64,000 bases of DNA from positions 1 through 64,000 of the IMG/VR virus record IMGVR_UViG_3300034198_012754. One strand, 5' to 3'. Below the pieces are notes generated by a model, which saw nothing but the letters and a program-made list of their open reading frames with translations, was not told where the DNA came from and did not search any database. How positions within the stretch are numbered: position 1 is the first letter of the stretch; each line of letters opens with the position of its first letter. The translations under genes and the position numbers were made by a program. The DNA comes from a virus. Below, piece by piece: positions 30,506 to 40,100 of this stretch.

Positions 30506-30527
30506 TAAAGTATACTGTCTTTTTTTA
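30491..30527 (+). terminator. Intrinsic terminator overlapping a promoter
   Basis: AAAAGACAGTATA (30491-30503) and TATACTGTCTTTT (30511-30523) form a 13-bp stem with a 7-base loop followed by further T residues. It ends the lysis transcript but not that starting at 30511. Confidence 0.8.
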
Positions 30528-30531
30528 TTCA

Positions 30532-31317
30532 ATGAAAAACCATTACGAAACTCTAGGTGTAAAAACCTCTGCTGATGCCGACGAAATCAAACGTGCTTAT
30601 AGAAAGCTGGCCAGCCAACATCATCCGGACAAGGGTGGAGATGTAAAGAAGTTTCAAGAAATAGAGGAAGCATACCGCACACTGAGCGATCCACAAGCAC
30701 GAGCGCAGTACGACAATCCACAGCCTAACTTTGGCTCGTTTGGACAACACGGTGGACCGCAGGGCTTTGACTTTGACACAATATTTGACATATTTGGTGC
30801 ACGCTTTGGACAAGGACAACGCAGGCCACAGCAGGCCAGAATGAGCCTATGGATACAGTTGCGTGATGTAGCACAGGGCGGTCGTAGAACTGTATCCGTG
30901 GGCACCCAAACAGGCACACAGGCAGTAGACATTGAAATTCCTCTAGGCATTGATGATGGCGATTCTGTACAGTACCCAGGACTGGCGCCGGGTGGTATGG
31001 ATTTAATTGTTTCATTTAGAATTCATCCTGATCCGCGTTGGTTTAGGTCAGGTCTTAATTTGACAGCAGAACACACTGCCACGGTGTGGGATTTGATCTT
31101 GGGCACCAATGCCAGAATTAGAGACGTGTTGGGCACCGAAATAGTTTTCACTATTCCGCCCATGTGTCAGCCCGGAACCACGCTGCGACTACGAGGACGT
31201 GGACTACGCCATAGATCAGGTCAGCAAGGCGATATACTGATCCGGATACAAGGCAGTTTGCCCCCGAAGATTGACTCAGAATTGCTGGATCTGATTCGAA
31301 TCAAACACACCCAATAA
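30532..31317 (+). CDS. DnaJ/CbpA-like co-chaperone
   Basis: 261 residues. J domain 1-70 with the HPD tripeptide in QHHPDKGGD (stimulates DnaK ATPase), a Gly/Phe-rich linker (FGSFGQHGGPQGFDFDTIFD) and a DnaJ C-terminal substrate domain (about 105-250). The zinc finger is absent, as in CbpA. It follows a promoter embedded in a terminator and has no ribosome site. It probably directs host DnaK to phage proteins, next to the ClpA-like ATPase. Confidence 0.9.
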   Translation: MKNHYETLGVKTSADADEIKRAYRKLASQHHPDKGGDVKKFQEIEEAYRTLSDPQARAQYDNPQPNFGSFGQHGGPQGFDFDTIFDIFGARFGQGQRRPQQARMSLWIQLRDVAQGGRRTVSVGTQTGTQAVDIEIPLGIDDGDSVQYPGLAPGGMDLIVSFRIHPDPRWFRSGLNLTAEHTATVWDLILGTNARIRDVLGTEIVFTIPPMCQPGTTLRLRGRGLRHRSGQQGDILIRIQGSLPPKIDSELLDLIRIKHTQ

Positions 31318-31319
31318 GA

Positions 31320-31349
31320 TTGCGTTATAACGAAATTTCAGTGTATAAT
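31320..31349 (+). promoter_or_regulatory. Probable sigma70-type promoter for the Clp gene
   Basis: TTGCGT at 31320-31325, 18-bp spacer and a perfect TATAAT at 31344-31349. The -35 is weaker than in the rest of the family. Confidence 0.6.
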
Positions 31350-31384
31350 AATATATACATACATCAATAACAACAAAGGGCCGT

Positions 31385-33661
31385 ATGCAAAACAATCCTG
31401 AAATTGAACAAATTGTTGACGAAGCAGTCAAAATTGCTCGAACCAAGCAACATGAATATGTGCTGACAGAACATGTGTTGTTGGCCATGATTCGTCATGT
31501 TGCCTTTCGCAAAGTGTTGGAAAAATACGGCACGGATGTGGTCATGTTTGAAGAAGAATTAGAGGCATACTTAAACAGCCTGGTCAATCTAATCAAACAA
31601 GGCGACATACAACCCAAAAAGACCAATGCACTGGAACGTTGTTTTAATCGTGCTCTCACACAGGTGTTGTTCACAGGGCGTCGCAGTGTTACCACAGTGG
31701 ATCTTTATTTGGCCATGATGTCCGAGACCAACAGTCATGCTCATTACTTCTTGTTGAAGTACGGTGTAAAGAAAGCTGAGTTCGTGGACTTCTACGGCAA
31801 GAACTACAACCAAAAGGATGTCAAGCTAAACACTCAGCAGGCCACAGAAGTGTTGGAAGAACACTGTACCAACCTCACAAGATTGGCTCAAGAAAACAAG
31901 CTGGAACCCATGATTGGACGCAGTTCAGAATTGGATGAAATGATCACTGTGTTGGCCCGTCGATTCAAGGCCAATGTGCTGATGGTAGGCGATCCTGGTG
32001 TGGGCAAAACTGCCATTGTGGATGGCCTAGCACAGGAAATTATAGCAGGACGTGTGCCGGAGTTTCTTCGAGGCCACGAAGTATGGGGATTGGAAATTGG
32101 ATCTTTGTTGGCAGGCTCAAAATATCGCGGTGAATTTGAAGAGAAATTCAAGCAAGTAATTGGCGCATTGGAAAGCAAAGGCAATTGTATTTTGTTCATT
32201 GACGAAGCGCACACCATGAAAGGTGCAGGTGCTGGCAATAATTCAAGCCTGGACTTTGCCAATATGTTGAAGCCAGCCATTACCAAAGGTAGTTTAAAAG
32301 TGGTGGCGTCAACCACATGGGAAGAATACTACGAATCATTTGAAAAAGATCGTGCCCTGATGCGTCGTTTCCATAGAGTGTCTGTGGATGAACCCACAGC
32401 AGAAGTCACTGAGCAAATTCTCATTGGATTGAGCCCACGCTTGGAAACTTTCCACAATGTGATGATTGACACAGAAGCCATGACTGCTGCTGTGGAATTA
32501 TCAGGACGTTATATTCATGATCGTAAAAATCCCGACAAATCAATTGATTTGATTGATGGAGCCTGTGCTGGACAACGTGTAAAAGATCAGGGCAATGTGA
32601 CCATTACAAAAGAAATGATTATGGCACAGTTGTCCCGAGTTGCTAATATTCCCTTGGATAGATTGCAAAATGAACGTTCAGCCAAGATTGTGGATTTGGA
32701 ATCCAATATCAAGCAAAAGTTGTACGGGCAAGATGCCGCTGTTGATTCTGTGCTAGAGCGTGTGTATATCAACTTCTCAGGCATCGGCAATGAAAACAGA
32801 CCCATTGCGTCGTTCTTGTTCATGGGTCCAACAGGCACTGGCAAAACAGAATTGGCCAAATTATTAAGTGCAAATTTAGACATGCAGTTGCTGAAATACG
32901 ACATGAGCGAATATCAAGAAAAGCATACTGTATCCAGTTTGATTGGTGCTCCTCCAGGATATGTGGGCTTTGAAGACGGCAACATAGGTGGCGGCAAGCT
33001 GATTTCAGACATTTCAAAAAATCCATTTTCGATCATTCTTTTTGACGAAATTGAAAAGGCTCATCCGGACGTGATCAATATCATGTTGCAGATGTTGGAC
33101 GAAGGTAGATTGTCCAGTGCCAATGGTAAAACTGTGAATCTAAAGAACTGCATTATTGTTATGACGTCAAATTTGGGTGCCCGTGACAATGAACAAAACA
33201 ACATTGGTTTTGGACAGAGCCTGGAAAAGACAGGATCAGAAGACCGGGCCATGAAAGAGTTCTTCAAACCTGAATTACGCAATCGTATTGATCAAGTGTG
33301 CAAGTTTGTGAAATTAGACCAATTGGCCATCAAAAAGATTGTGATCAAATTTGTGGATCAATTGCAAACAAGTTTGAGTGTCAAAGGCATCCGATTAACG
33401 CTCAGCGAAGCAGTGATTGATTTGTTGGCGGAAAAAGGCTACGATCCCAAAATGGGTGCCAGACCATTGTCACGCAAAATTGATGAATTAATTCGCGTGC
33501 CACTGAGTAAACGTATTTTGTTTGACCGATTGAGTGACTGTGTGTTGCATGCCGAACTTGACGGTGACGCAGTGACATTTGTGATACAAGAACCTATACC
33601 CGTTCCGGTGGTAGATGCGGATGGATACATTGTCCTTGACCCAACAAAGCCCAAACTTTAA
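31385..33661 (+). CDS. clpA: ClpA-like AAA+ unfoldase
   Basis: 758 residues, the length of bacterial ClpA (no ClpB middle coil). N domain 1-150 (YVLTEHVLLAMI), first AAA+ with GDPGVGKTAIVDGL (about 201) and LFIDEAHTMKGAG, second AAA+ with GPTGTGKTELAKLL (about 480), LFDEIEKAHPDVI and MTSNLGAR. NNIGFGQ (about 601) occupies the place of the ClpP-docking IGL/IGF loop, so it could use host ClpP for directed proteolysis. Followed by a conserved gene overlapping by 47 bases. Confidence 0.92.
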   Translation: MQNNPEIEQIVDEAVKIARTKQHEYVLTEHVLLAMIRHVAFRKVLEKYGTDVVMFEEELEAYLNSLVNLIKQGDIQPKKTNALERCFNRALTQVLFTGRRSVTTVDLYLAMMSETNSHAHYFLLKYGVKKAEFVDFYGKNYNQKDVKLNTQQATEVLEEHCTNLTRLAQENKLEPMIGRSSELDEMITVLARRFKANVLMVGDPGVGKTAIVDGLAQEIIAGRVPEFLRGHEVWGLEIGSLLAGSKYRGEFEEKFKQVIGALESKGNCILFIDEAHTMKGAGAGNNSSLDFANMLKPAITKGSLKVVASTTWEEYYESFEKDRALMRRFHRVSVDEPTAEVTEQILIGLSPRLETFHNVMIDTEAMTAAVELSGRYIHDRKNPDKSIDLIDGACAGQRVKDQGNVTITKEMIMAQLSRVANIPLDRLQNERSAKIVDLESNIKQKLYGQDAAVDSVLERVYINFSGIGNENRPIASFLFMGPTGTGKTELAKLLSANLDMQLLKYDMSEYQEKHTVSSLIGAPPGYVGFEDGNIGGGKLISDISKNPFSIILFDEIEKAHPDVINIMLQMLDEGRLSSANGKTVNLKNCIIVMTSNLGARDNEQNNIGFGQSLEKTGSEDRAMKEFFKPELRNRIDQVCKFVKLDQLAIKKIVIKFVDQLQTSLSVKGIRLTLSEAVIDLLAEKGYDPKMGARPLSRKIDELIRVPLSKRILFDRLSDCVLHAELDGDAVTFVIQEPIPVPVVDADGYIVLDPTKPKL

Positions 33662-34322
33662 GTCCATTGACAGTGATCAATTGTTTTACGATCACTGGCA
33701 ATACTGCATACGCTTGCGGCTGAATGAAGCCACTGCGTTGCGTAACACCTTGGACATTGAAAAAATCACTGATATACTGAACCACCGAAAACAGTGGCGT
33801 GAACGTGTGCGTACTCGCTGGCCACAAAATAACTTTGTGCGCCAACATCAGCCTATTACTGATCAAACTCGTGACGAATTGTATGCGTTTGTTGACTTTT
33901 TACAACAGGTAACTGAACCCTACAAAATAGTAATTTCGGTGAATCAATGTTGGATTTACAGCAACAATTCTGTATTGCTGGAACGCATTGGACGTTTGCC
34001 TTTTGTGCGTGAGGCAAAGTACACCGAGGCTGTGGTTGTGCGTGCCAAAAATACCATTGCATTGCTCAATCCTCGACATGAATACAGAAGCTATTTCCGC
34101 AATGTCAAGCTGACTGCTGGAGAAAAAGATCAACTATTGAATTTCTTTAACAATCAGCCTGACATTAGAATTAGCCCTGCATTAAAAGCATGGTTATCAC
34201 TGCCTTTTGTACGCACACAGGATTATTTCTTTGTGGACTACAACAACCGCACTTGGTTGACCATGCTGGCATTGATCCGACCGGGATTAATTCGCAAGAC
34301 CTCACAATTGGTGGCTAAATAA
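33615..34322 (+). CDS. Conserved T4-like phage protein
   Basis: 235 residues if started at 33615 with GGTGG just upstream; a later start is possible since this overlaps the Clp gene by 47 bases. Residues YCIRLRLNEATALRNTL, NPRHEYRSYFRNVKLT and FNNQPDIRISPALKAWL are segments I recognise from a widespread uncharacterised protein of T4-like marine phages. Basic overall. Confidence 0.7.
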   Translation: MRMDTLSLTQQSPNFKSIDSDQLFYDHWQYCIRLRLNEATALRNTLDIEKITDILNHRKQWRERVRTRWPQNNFVRQHQPITDQTRDELYAFVDFLQQVTEPYKIVISVNQCWIYSNNSVLLERIGRLPFVREAKYTEAVVVRAKNTIALLNPRHEYRSYFRNVKLTAGEKDQLLNFFNNQPDIRISPALKAWLSLPFVRTQDYFFVDYNNRTWLTMLALIRPGLIRKTSQLVAK

Positions 34323-34328
34323 AACACT

Positions 34329-34505
34329 ATGGCAAAAATCAATTCAACCTCTTTAGTTATTACTGTATCAGAAATGGTACGTGACACAGATACAGCTCAT
34401 GTGTTGTTGACTCCTGAAATGGTTTCTCAACTGGAAGCAGTTGTGCAACAACTAGCGTCGGAAGCTGCAGGCAGTGCTGTTATTGTGGAAGTGCAACAGG
34501 CATAA
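34329..34505 (+). CDS. 58-residue helical protein
   Basis: Frame from 34329 ending on a TAATG junction with the next gene. Acidic helical sequence (LTPEMVSQLEAVVQQLASEA). No strong ribosome site but tightly spaced between two genes. Confidence 0.5.
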   Translation: MAKINSTSLVITVSEMVRDTDTAHVLLTPEMVSQLEAVVQQLASEAAGSAVIVEVQQA

Positions 34506-34888
34506 TGGCGTTGACCAGTATATTTTTATTGGACAATGTGGTGTCAGGCACACCGTCCGGCAACTACGACGGCAGCTCTGCTGATTTTGACTCTGACGGT
34601 GTCAAAGCAGTGGGCTATTATCAAGGACAGGGTGGTATACAAACCCTGGGCATTCGAACTACCAATTTCACAGGCACCATTACCTTGCAGGCCACAATAG
34701 ACAACGAGTGGCAAACAGCTGACTGGTTTGATATCTATGAATATGGCGACGATAGCACCATCAACGACGGCAGTAGTGCCATAACTGATCATCGTGTGTT
34801 TACAGCCACTGGCAATTATGTCTGGGTACGTGCTAGAATCACTGGCTTTGACTCTGGCACCATTAACTTTGTAAACATTGTTTATTGA
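34505..34888 (+). CDS. Probable virion decoration/adhesion protein
   Basis: 127 residues, beta-rich, Gly/Thr/Asp-rich with a jelly-roll-like pattern (TTNFTGTITLQATIDNEWQ, then YVWVRARITGFDSGTINF) similar to small phage structural proteins. Late neighbourhood. Assignment by composition only. Confidence 0.5.
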   Translation: MALTSIFLLDNVVSGTPSGNYDGSSADFDSDGVKAVGYYQGQGGIQTLGIRTTNFTGTITLQATIDNEWQTADWFDIYEYGDDSTINDGSSAITDHRVFTATGNYVWVRARITGFDSGTINFVNIVY

Positions 34889-35328
34889 TGCAACAATCAA
34901 CATTTAGTTTCCAATTAACTCCTACTAATCCTGCAGTGGCCCTGGGATTTGAATGCTGGATCAATGATCAGTGTGTGTTTGACACGGAACATGTTGCAGA
35001 CTCTGTAATAGTATCAGGTAATTTGCCCGACGACAATGTCGAAACAGATCACACATTAAAAATAGTGTTAAAAAACAAACTGCCAGAGCACACAGCAATA
35101 TCTGAATCTGGGGAGATACTGCATGATGCGTGTTTGGAAATTGCCAATTTGACATTTGATGATATTGAGTTAGGGCAAATGGTCAACGAGCTTGCTGTGT
35201 ATGAACACGATTTCAATGGCACACAACCTGTAACAAAAGAGCAATTTTTTGGAACTATTGGTTGCAATGGCACAGTGGCATTGAAATTCACCACGCCGAT
35301 TTATCTCTGGCTCCTGGAAAACATGTAA
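34885..35328 (+). CDS. Probable minor virion protein
   Basis: 147 residues, all-beta carbohydrate-binding-like appearance (FELQ/LTPTNPAVALGFECWI start, KIVLKNKLPEH, EIANLTFDDIELGQMV). ATGA coupling to the previous gene. Precedes a late promoter. Likely structural; no named homologue. Confidence 0.5.
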   Translation: MMQQSTFSFQLTPTNPAVALGFECWINDQCVFDTEHVADSVIVSGNLPDDNVETDHTLKIVLKNKLPEHTAISESGEILHDACLEIANLTFDDIELGQMVNELAVYEHDFNGTQPVTKEQFFGTIGCNGTVALKFTTPIYLWLLENM

Positions 35329-35330
35329 CG

Positions 35331-35337
35331 CTAAATA
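35331..35337 (+). promoter_or_regulatory. Late promoter element, near-leaderless
   Basis: CTAAATA four bases before the ATG at 35342, with no ribosome site between. Confidence 0.65.
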
Positions 35338-35341
35338 CTAG

Positions 35342-36142
35342 ATGCGTACAGTAGTGATATATCCCGGCCGTTTTCATCCTTTTCATCGTGGGCACAAAGC
35401 CAGCTATGATTATCTGACCAAGCGTTACGGCGATCGCAATGTATTTGTTGTGAGCAGCGACAAACAAGATCCAGAAACCAGCCCATTTTCTTTTGCAGAC
35501 AAAATGGCAATGATGACCAAATTGGGCATCAGTCCCGGGCAAATTGCGCAGGTACGTAATCCTTATCAAGCACAAGAAATCCGATCCGAAATAGACGATC
35601 CTGAAAATACTGTGTTGATATTTGCTGTGAGTGAAAAAGACATGACCGGTGAAGATGCTAGATTTACATTTGGCACCAAAAAAGACGGCACACCCAGTTA
35701 CATGCAACCCCTGCCCCTAGACAGCAAGGATCTGCAGAATATGACACAACACGCCTATGTGGCAGTGACACCCACTGTAAACTTCCGAGTACGTGGTGCT
35801 GATGCCAATTCAGCCAGTCAGATAAGAAAACAATATATTGCCGGAAATGATTCAGACCGTGATCAAATCATTGCTGATCTTTATGGTGATGTGGACCCAG
35901 GAATCCGAGATATATTTGATCTTAAATTAGGCACTGGTCGTCCAGTGGAAATAGTCAGCGAAAGCCGTGCTAGAATTGCTGAAAAAATAACCCAATTACG
36001 ACAACGCATAGCACAATTAAAAGAAAAAGAATCTGACGACTATTTGGAAGAAAAATGGAGTAAGAAATACAAGAGCTCAATCAATTGTTCAAACCCCAAA
36101 GGTTTCAGTCAACGAGCACACTGCGCCGGTCGTAAAAAATAG
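35342..36142 (+). CDS. Nucleotidylyltransferase with C-terminal Cys/Lys module
   Basis: 266 residues. GRFHPFHRGHKASYD (H15-H18) is an HxGH nucleotidyltransferase motif of the NMNAT/cytidylyltransferase family, and SASQIRKQYI the distal phosphate motif. After a helical linker (about 205-235) comes KKYKSSINCSNPKGFSQRAH followed by CAGRKK, a short basic two-Cys tail that I recognise as recurring on T4-like phage proteins. That tail may bind DNA or target the protein to the head. First gene behind a late element. Confidence 0.78.
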   Translation: MRTVVIYPGRFHPFHRGHKASYDYLTKRYGDRNVFVVSSDKQDPETSPFSFADKMAMMTKLGISPGQIAQVRNPYQAQEIRSEIDDPENTVLIFAVSEKDMTGEDARFTFGTKKDGTPSYMQPLPLDSKDLQNMTQHAYVAVTPTVNFRVRGADANSASQIRKQYIAGNDSDRDQIIADLYGDVDPGIRDIFDLKLGTGRPVEIVSESRARIAEKITQLRQRIAQLKEKESDDYLEEKWSKKYKSSINCSNPKGFSQRAHCAGRKK

Positions 36143-36162
36143 CCCCACCTGCTGTACTCTTG

Positions 36163-36168
36163 TAAATA
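36163..36168 (+). promoter_or_regulatory. Weak late promoter element
   Basis: TAAATA in GTAAATATA, 27 bases before the 36196 start, which has AAAGAGGAAAC as ribosome site. Confidence 0.4.
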
Positions 36169-36195
36169 TACACACATTTTAACAAAGAGGAAACG

Positions 36196-37074
36196 ATGTC
36201 AGACGCAATCACACAATCTCCATTACCACCACAAAACACCATACAAGTCAATGTTGATTTTTTAAAAACTACCAAAGTACATATCTGTATGCCATGCTAT
36301 GGCGGTAATTTAACTGAGTCAACATTTATGAGTTTTATCAAATGGTCCAATACTGCACGTCAGTTGGGCATTGATTGGACCATGGAAACCATGACCAATG
36401 AGTCTCTAATTACTCGTGCCAGAAACACACTCACAGCCAAGTTTTTGACCAACCCCGAATCCACACACTTGATGTTTATTGATGCTGACATTGGCTGGGA
36501 GCCATGGCATTTGTTGGTGATGTTGAATGCAGACAAAGACGTAATTGGTGGATTGTACCCAATGAAATCCTTGCCAATCAAATGGTGTGTCAACGGATTT
36601 GACGGTGCAAAGGAAGATGGCGCACTGCAAGAAGTATCAAAAACAGGCACAGGATTCCTACTGATCAAGCGTCATGTGTTTGAAAAGCTAAACAAGCATC
36701 CACACGTAATTCCATTCAAGAACGACATTGGCTTGCCTCAGGAGCTAGACGCTCACATGAAGACCTACTTTGACACAGGTGTGCGTGAAAATCGCTACTA
36801 CTCCGAAGACTGGGCATTTTGCGAAAACTGGCGTGATCTAGGTGGAGAAGTATGGGTAGACAAGCGTGTGTTGTTACGTCACTCAGGAACCTATGTGTTC
36901 AGCAATGAAAATCAAGAGCAGGCCTATAGAGATCTACATGCAATGGCATTGGCCAATCAATCGGCTGCACAGACTACACAGATTGTGCCAACAATGACCG
37001 AACCCGTGACAGCTGCTGAACCCCCGGCGCCGGTCACAGGCAAAGTAATGGCCAGCAAAAAGAAAAAGAAGTAA
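36196..37074 (+). CDS. Glycosyltransferase, GT2-like
   Basis: 292 residues. ICMPCYGGNLTESTFMSF opens a GT-A fold, and MFIDADIGWEPWHL (about 97) holds the DxD-type metal motif. A later YYSEDWAFCENWRDLGGEVW is the acceptor-side ED motif of GT2 enzymes. The last 45 residues are Pro/Thr-rich ending in KKKKK. This enzyme is frequent in T4-like phages, and may glycosylate virion proteins, DNA or host surface. Ends at a strong terminator. Confidence 0.82.
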   Translation: MSDAITQSPLPPQNTIQVNVDFLKTTKVHICMPCYGGNLTESTFMSFIKWSNTARQLGIDWTMETMTNESLITRARNTLTAKFLTNPESTHLMFIDADIGWEPWHLLVMLNADKDVIGGLYPMKSLPIKWCVNGFDGAKEDGALQEVSKTGTGFLLIKRHVFEKLNKHPHVIPFKNDIGLPQELDAHMKTYFDTGVRENRYYSEDWAFCENWRDLGGEVWVDKRVLLRHSGTYVFSNENQEQAYRDLHAMALANQSAAQTTQIVPTMTEPVTAAEPPAPVTGKVMASKKKKK

Positions 37075-37091
37075 TTCTTTTTTGATTGATC

Positions 37092-37119
37092 AAAAGAGCC
37101 GCCTAATCAGCGGCTTTTT
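37092..37119 (+). terminator. Intrinsic terminator
   Basis: AGCCGC (37097-37102)/GCGGCT (37110-37115) with 7-base loop, flanked by AAAAG and TTTTC that extend the stem. It isolates the cargo operon that starts at 37158. Confidence 0.88.
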
Positions 37120-37146
37120 CTTTAAGATGTTATAACAAAAGATCCA

Positions 37147-37153
37147 ATAAATA
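37147..37153 (+). promoter_or_regulatory. Late promoter element, near-leaderless
   Basis: ATAAATA four bases before the ATG at 37158, no ribosome site between. Heads the cargo operon 37158-45504. Confidence 0.65.
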
Positions 37154-37157
37154 CACT

Positions 37158-40100
37158 ATGAACATCACAGAATTAGATTCCTATAATTTAGCAGATGCTG
37201 TTAAATTCAACAACACTTTAAATCCAGTGGTTTGGTCCGGGCAAAAAATGAAACCCGAGGTGCGTGAGCGCCTGTTGGCAATTGCCGAGGATTTTAAAGA
37301 ATTTCTAGGACTCAGTGACATAGAAGTAAAAGACATTACTGTGTCAGGTAGCAATGCCGGATACACTTACACACCCTATTCAGACATTGATCTACATCTA
37401 GTGGTAGATATTCCTCAGGCAGATGCCGATGATGTATATCGCGAACTGTTTGATGCCAAAAAGTATCAGTACAATGATCAACACAACATCACCATTGGCG
37501 GCTATGATGTAGAGCTCTATGTAGAAGATGCCCGCAAGCAACCTGTGAGCCAGGGCATATACAGTGTGCTGAACAATGACTGGGTAAAAATTCCACTCAA
37601 GCAACGTGCCACTGTCAACGACGAAGCAGTGAAGTCAAAGTATGAAGACATTGGACACAGAATTGAATCTGCTGTGGCTTCTCAGGATGGCGACGCCATT
37701 GCAGAGTTGGCAAACAAAATCCGAAACATGCGTCAAGCTGGACTTGATGCACACGGTGAACTGGGTGCTGAAAACCTGGCCTTCAAGATGTTGCGCAATC
37801 AAGGCGCAATTAAAAAATTATACAGTGCCAGAGCAGCAGCCAAAGATGCAGAGTTGAGTTTGAATGAACGCCGCAAAAAGAAAGCCAAAAAGAAAAAAGT
37901 AAAATACGGCTTTGGTGGATATTGGTATCCCGGATTTGGATTTGCCGGTTCCGGTGAAGCTCCTGCCGACGGTGGAGGAGGCGATGGTGGTGGTGGAGAA
38001 AGCATACAGGAATCTGCACCCACCACAGAAGACACTGTCACAGACTTTGTGAACTTTTGTGTTGAAAAATTAGGTATTGAAAACACGCCCCGGATACGTT
38101 TCAAACGTGATCCTGTGTGGAGCAAACGCAACCGAACATTTGGCAGCTACAATCATGACACCAATGAATTGATTGTGAGCTTGGCCAATCGCCATGTCAT
38201 GGACATATTGCGCACAGTAGCACACGAGCTCACACATCAGCGTCAAGGTGAAGTTGCTGACATACCTGACGATGCAGGTGTCACAGGCAGTGAATACGAA
38301 AACGAAGCCAATGCTCAAGCTGGTGTGCTGATGCGTGAATACGGACAACTGCACCCTGAATTGTTTGATACTGAGCACACCATGGAAGCCACTTACAGTT
38401 TGGGCTCAAGCAAGATGTTCCAACGCGGCGACGGTGTAATTGATAACTATGGTCTCAAAATGTTGCCCAAGGGCGGAACTGTGATTCAACAGGTTGGTCA
38501 CATGGTCACCATCACAGACGCTGACACAGGTGAAACTGTGAGATTGCCGGCCAACATGCTGGTACCTTTCAAACCTCGCCGAAAGCCCACACAAGAGGGT
38601 GTAAAAGAAAAGTTAGGTGCAATAGCAGCAGCCGCATGCATAGCAGGTACTCCTGGCTGTGCTACTACAACTGCTGGCACTGTTCGAGATGCACAAACAG
38701 CGGCACGCACAGCACAAACAGTGAAAAACATGAACCGGGCCGGTGTCAAGGCCGAACTGGATCAAGAACTACAGAATTTTTTAAGAGCACAGGGTCAAGG
38801 TCCTGGATCAGCTAACGCAAAGAATCAAAGTCGTTTGTATCAGCTACAGAAACAGATGCAAAACAAAGATGATGTAAAAGAATCTTCGGGTTATATTCCC
38901 ACACGTAAACAAGCAAAGCTACCACAGTTCAGCAATGCGTTGAGTGTGGATGTTCAGCCCGGAGCAGTGGGCAAAGAAGCCAACAAGTTGAGTTTGAACA
39001 CAGACAGTCAAGGACATCCTGAGTTACTGATCAAAGGTCTTAAGAATGCCCTACGCGAGTTCAAAGAAACTGGCCGTGTGAGCTCTAAACTAGATGCTCT
39101 AGGCAACCAACGACCGCCTGGTCCAGAATTCAAACCCACAATGCCAGCTGGCACGCTACGTGTGGATGTTTCAGATGTGTACGACTGGTACAAACTGGGT
39201 CAACATATTCCAAACATGAAAGGTCTAGGGCAACACGATTTTGGACAGGGTCCTCCTAGTACCATCATCAGCTTTGGTGACGAAGATACAGAACACAAGT
39301 TCATTGGTGACATAAAAGCCACAGGGCTGGATGTCACTGACATTGATCCTGTGGATCCTGTAAAACGTCCCGGTCCAAAGATCAAAACTGACCCCACATA
39401 CAATGTGAATGAATTTGCACCCGGCCCTGGGCGTGACCGCAACGATGATGTTCCAGATCCTATTTTTGTGCTGGCCAATCGTTGGTGGAATGCCACAGAC
39501 CGTCAACCGCAAATTGAATCTGTGTTAAACAGCCTGGGCTGGAGCATACGTCAAGTAGAATCCGAAGATGATGCTGTTCAACTGCAGCACAGAGATGGCA
39601 CCACTCACTTTATTTCAGCTGATGATTTTGATCCTGACTTGTTTGAAAGTGTACAGCTAGACGAAGTCAAGATGAGTCCTTCAGCTCTGCGTAAGTTTGC
39701 TGATTCACCCGAAGCCGAAGGTATTTTGGCCGGCTTTGAAGCAGAATTGATATTCCGTGACACCAGCAGTGAAGATGACGACAGCGATGATGACATGGAA
39801 GCCGACATGGACATGGACGAACGTGCCTACAGTATTGAACAAGTTGTTGAATTTTTCTCCAACGACTACAGTGGATATGGCATGAGTGAACGTCAAGCCG
39901 ATCGATTGAGAGACAGACTGGATGAAGCCTACTTTGAGTGGCGTGATGAACAAATCATGCGTGACTTTGAACAAGAGGCCGAAGACTTGATTCGTAAGGT
40001 GCTTGTTGACGAAGGCGATTGGGACAAAGACACTGAAATACAAAAACAGTTGGAGTTGTTGGATTTAACTGATGATGAAATGAATGAGATTATTCAAGCT

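Noticed and set aside
38650-38690. Cys/Ala-rich stretch in the giant protein as a lipobox
   Set aside because: It is internal (about residue 500), so it cannot serve as a signal sequence.
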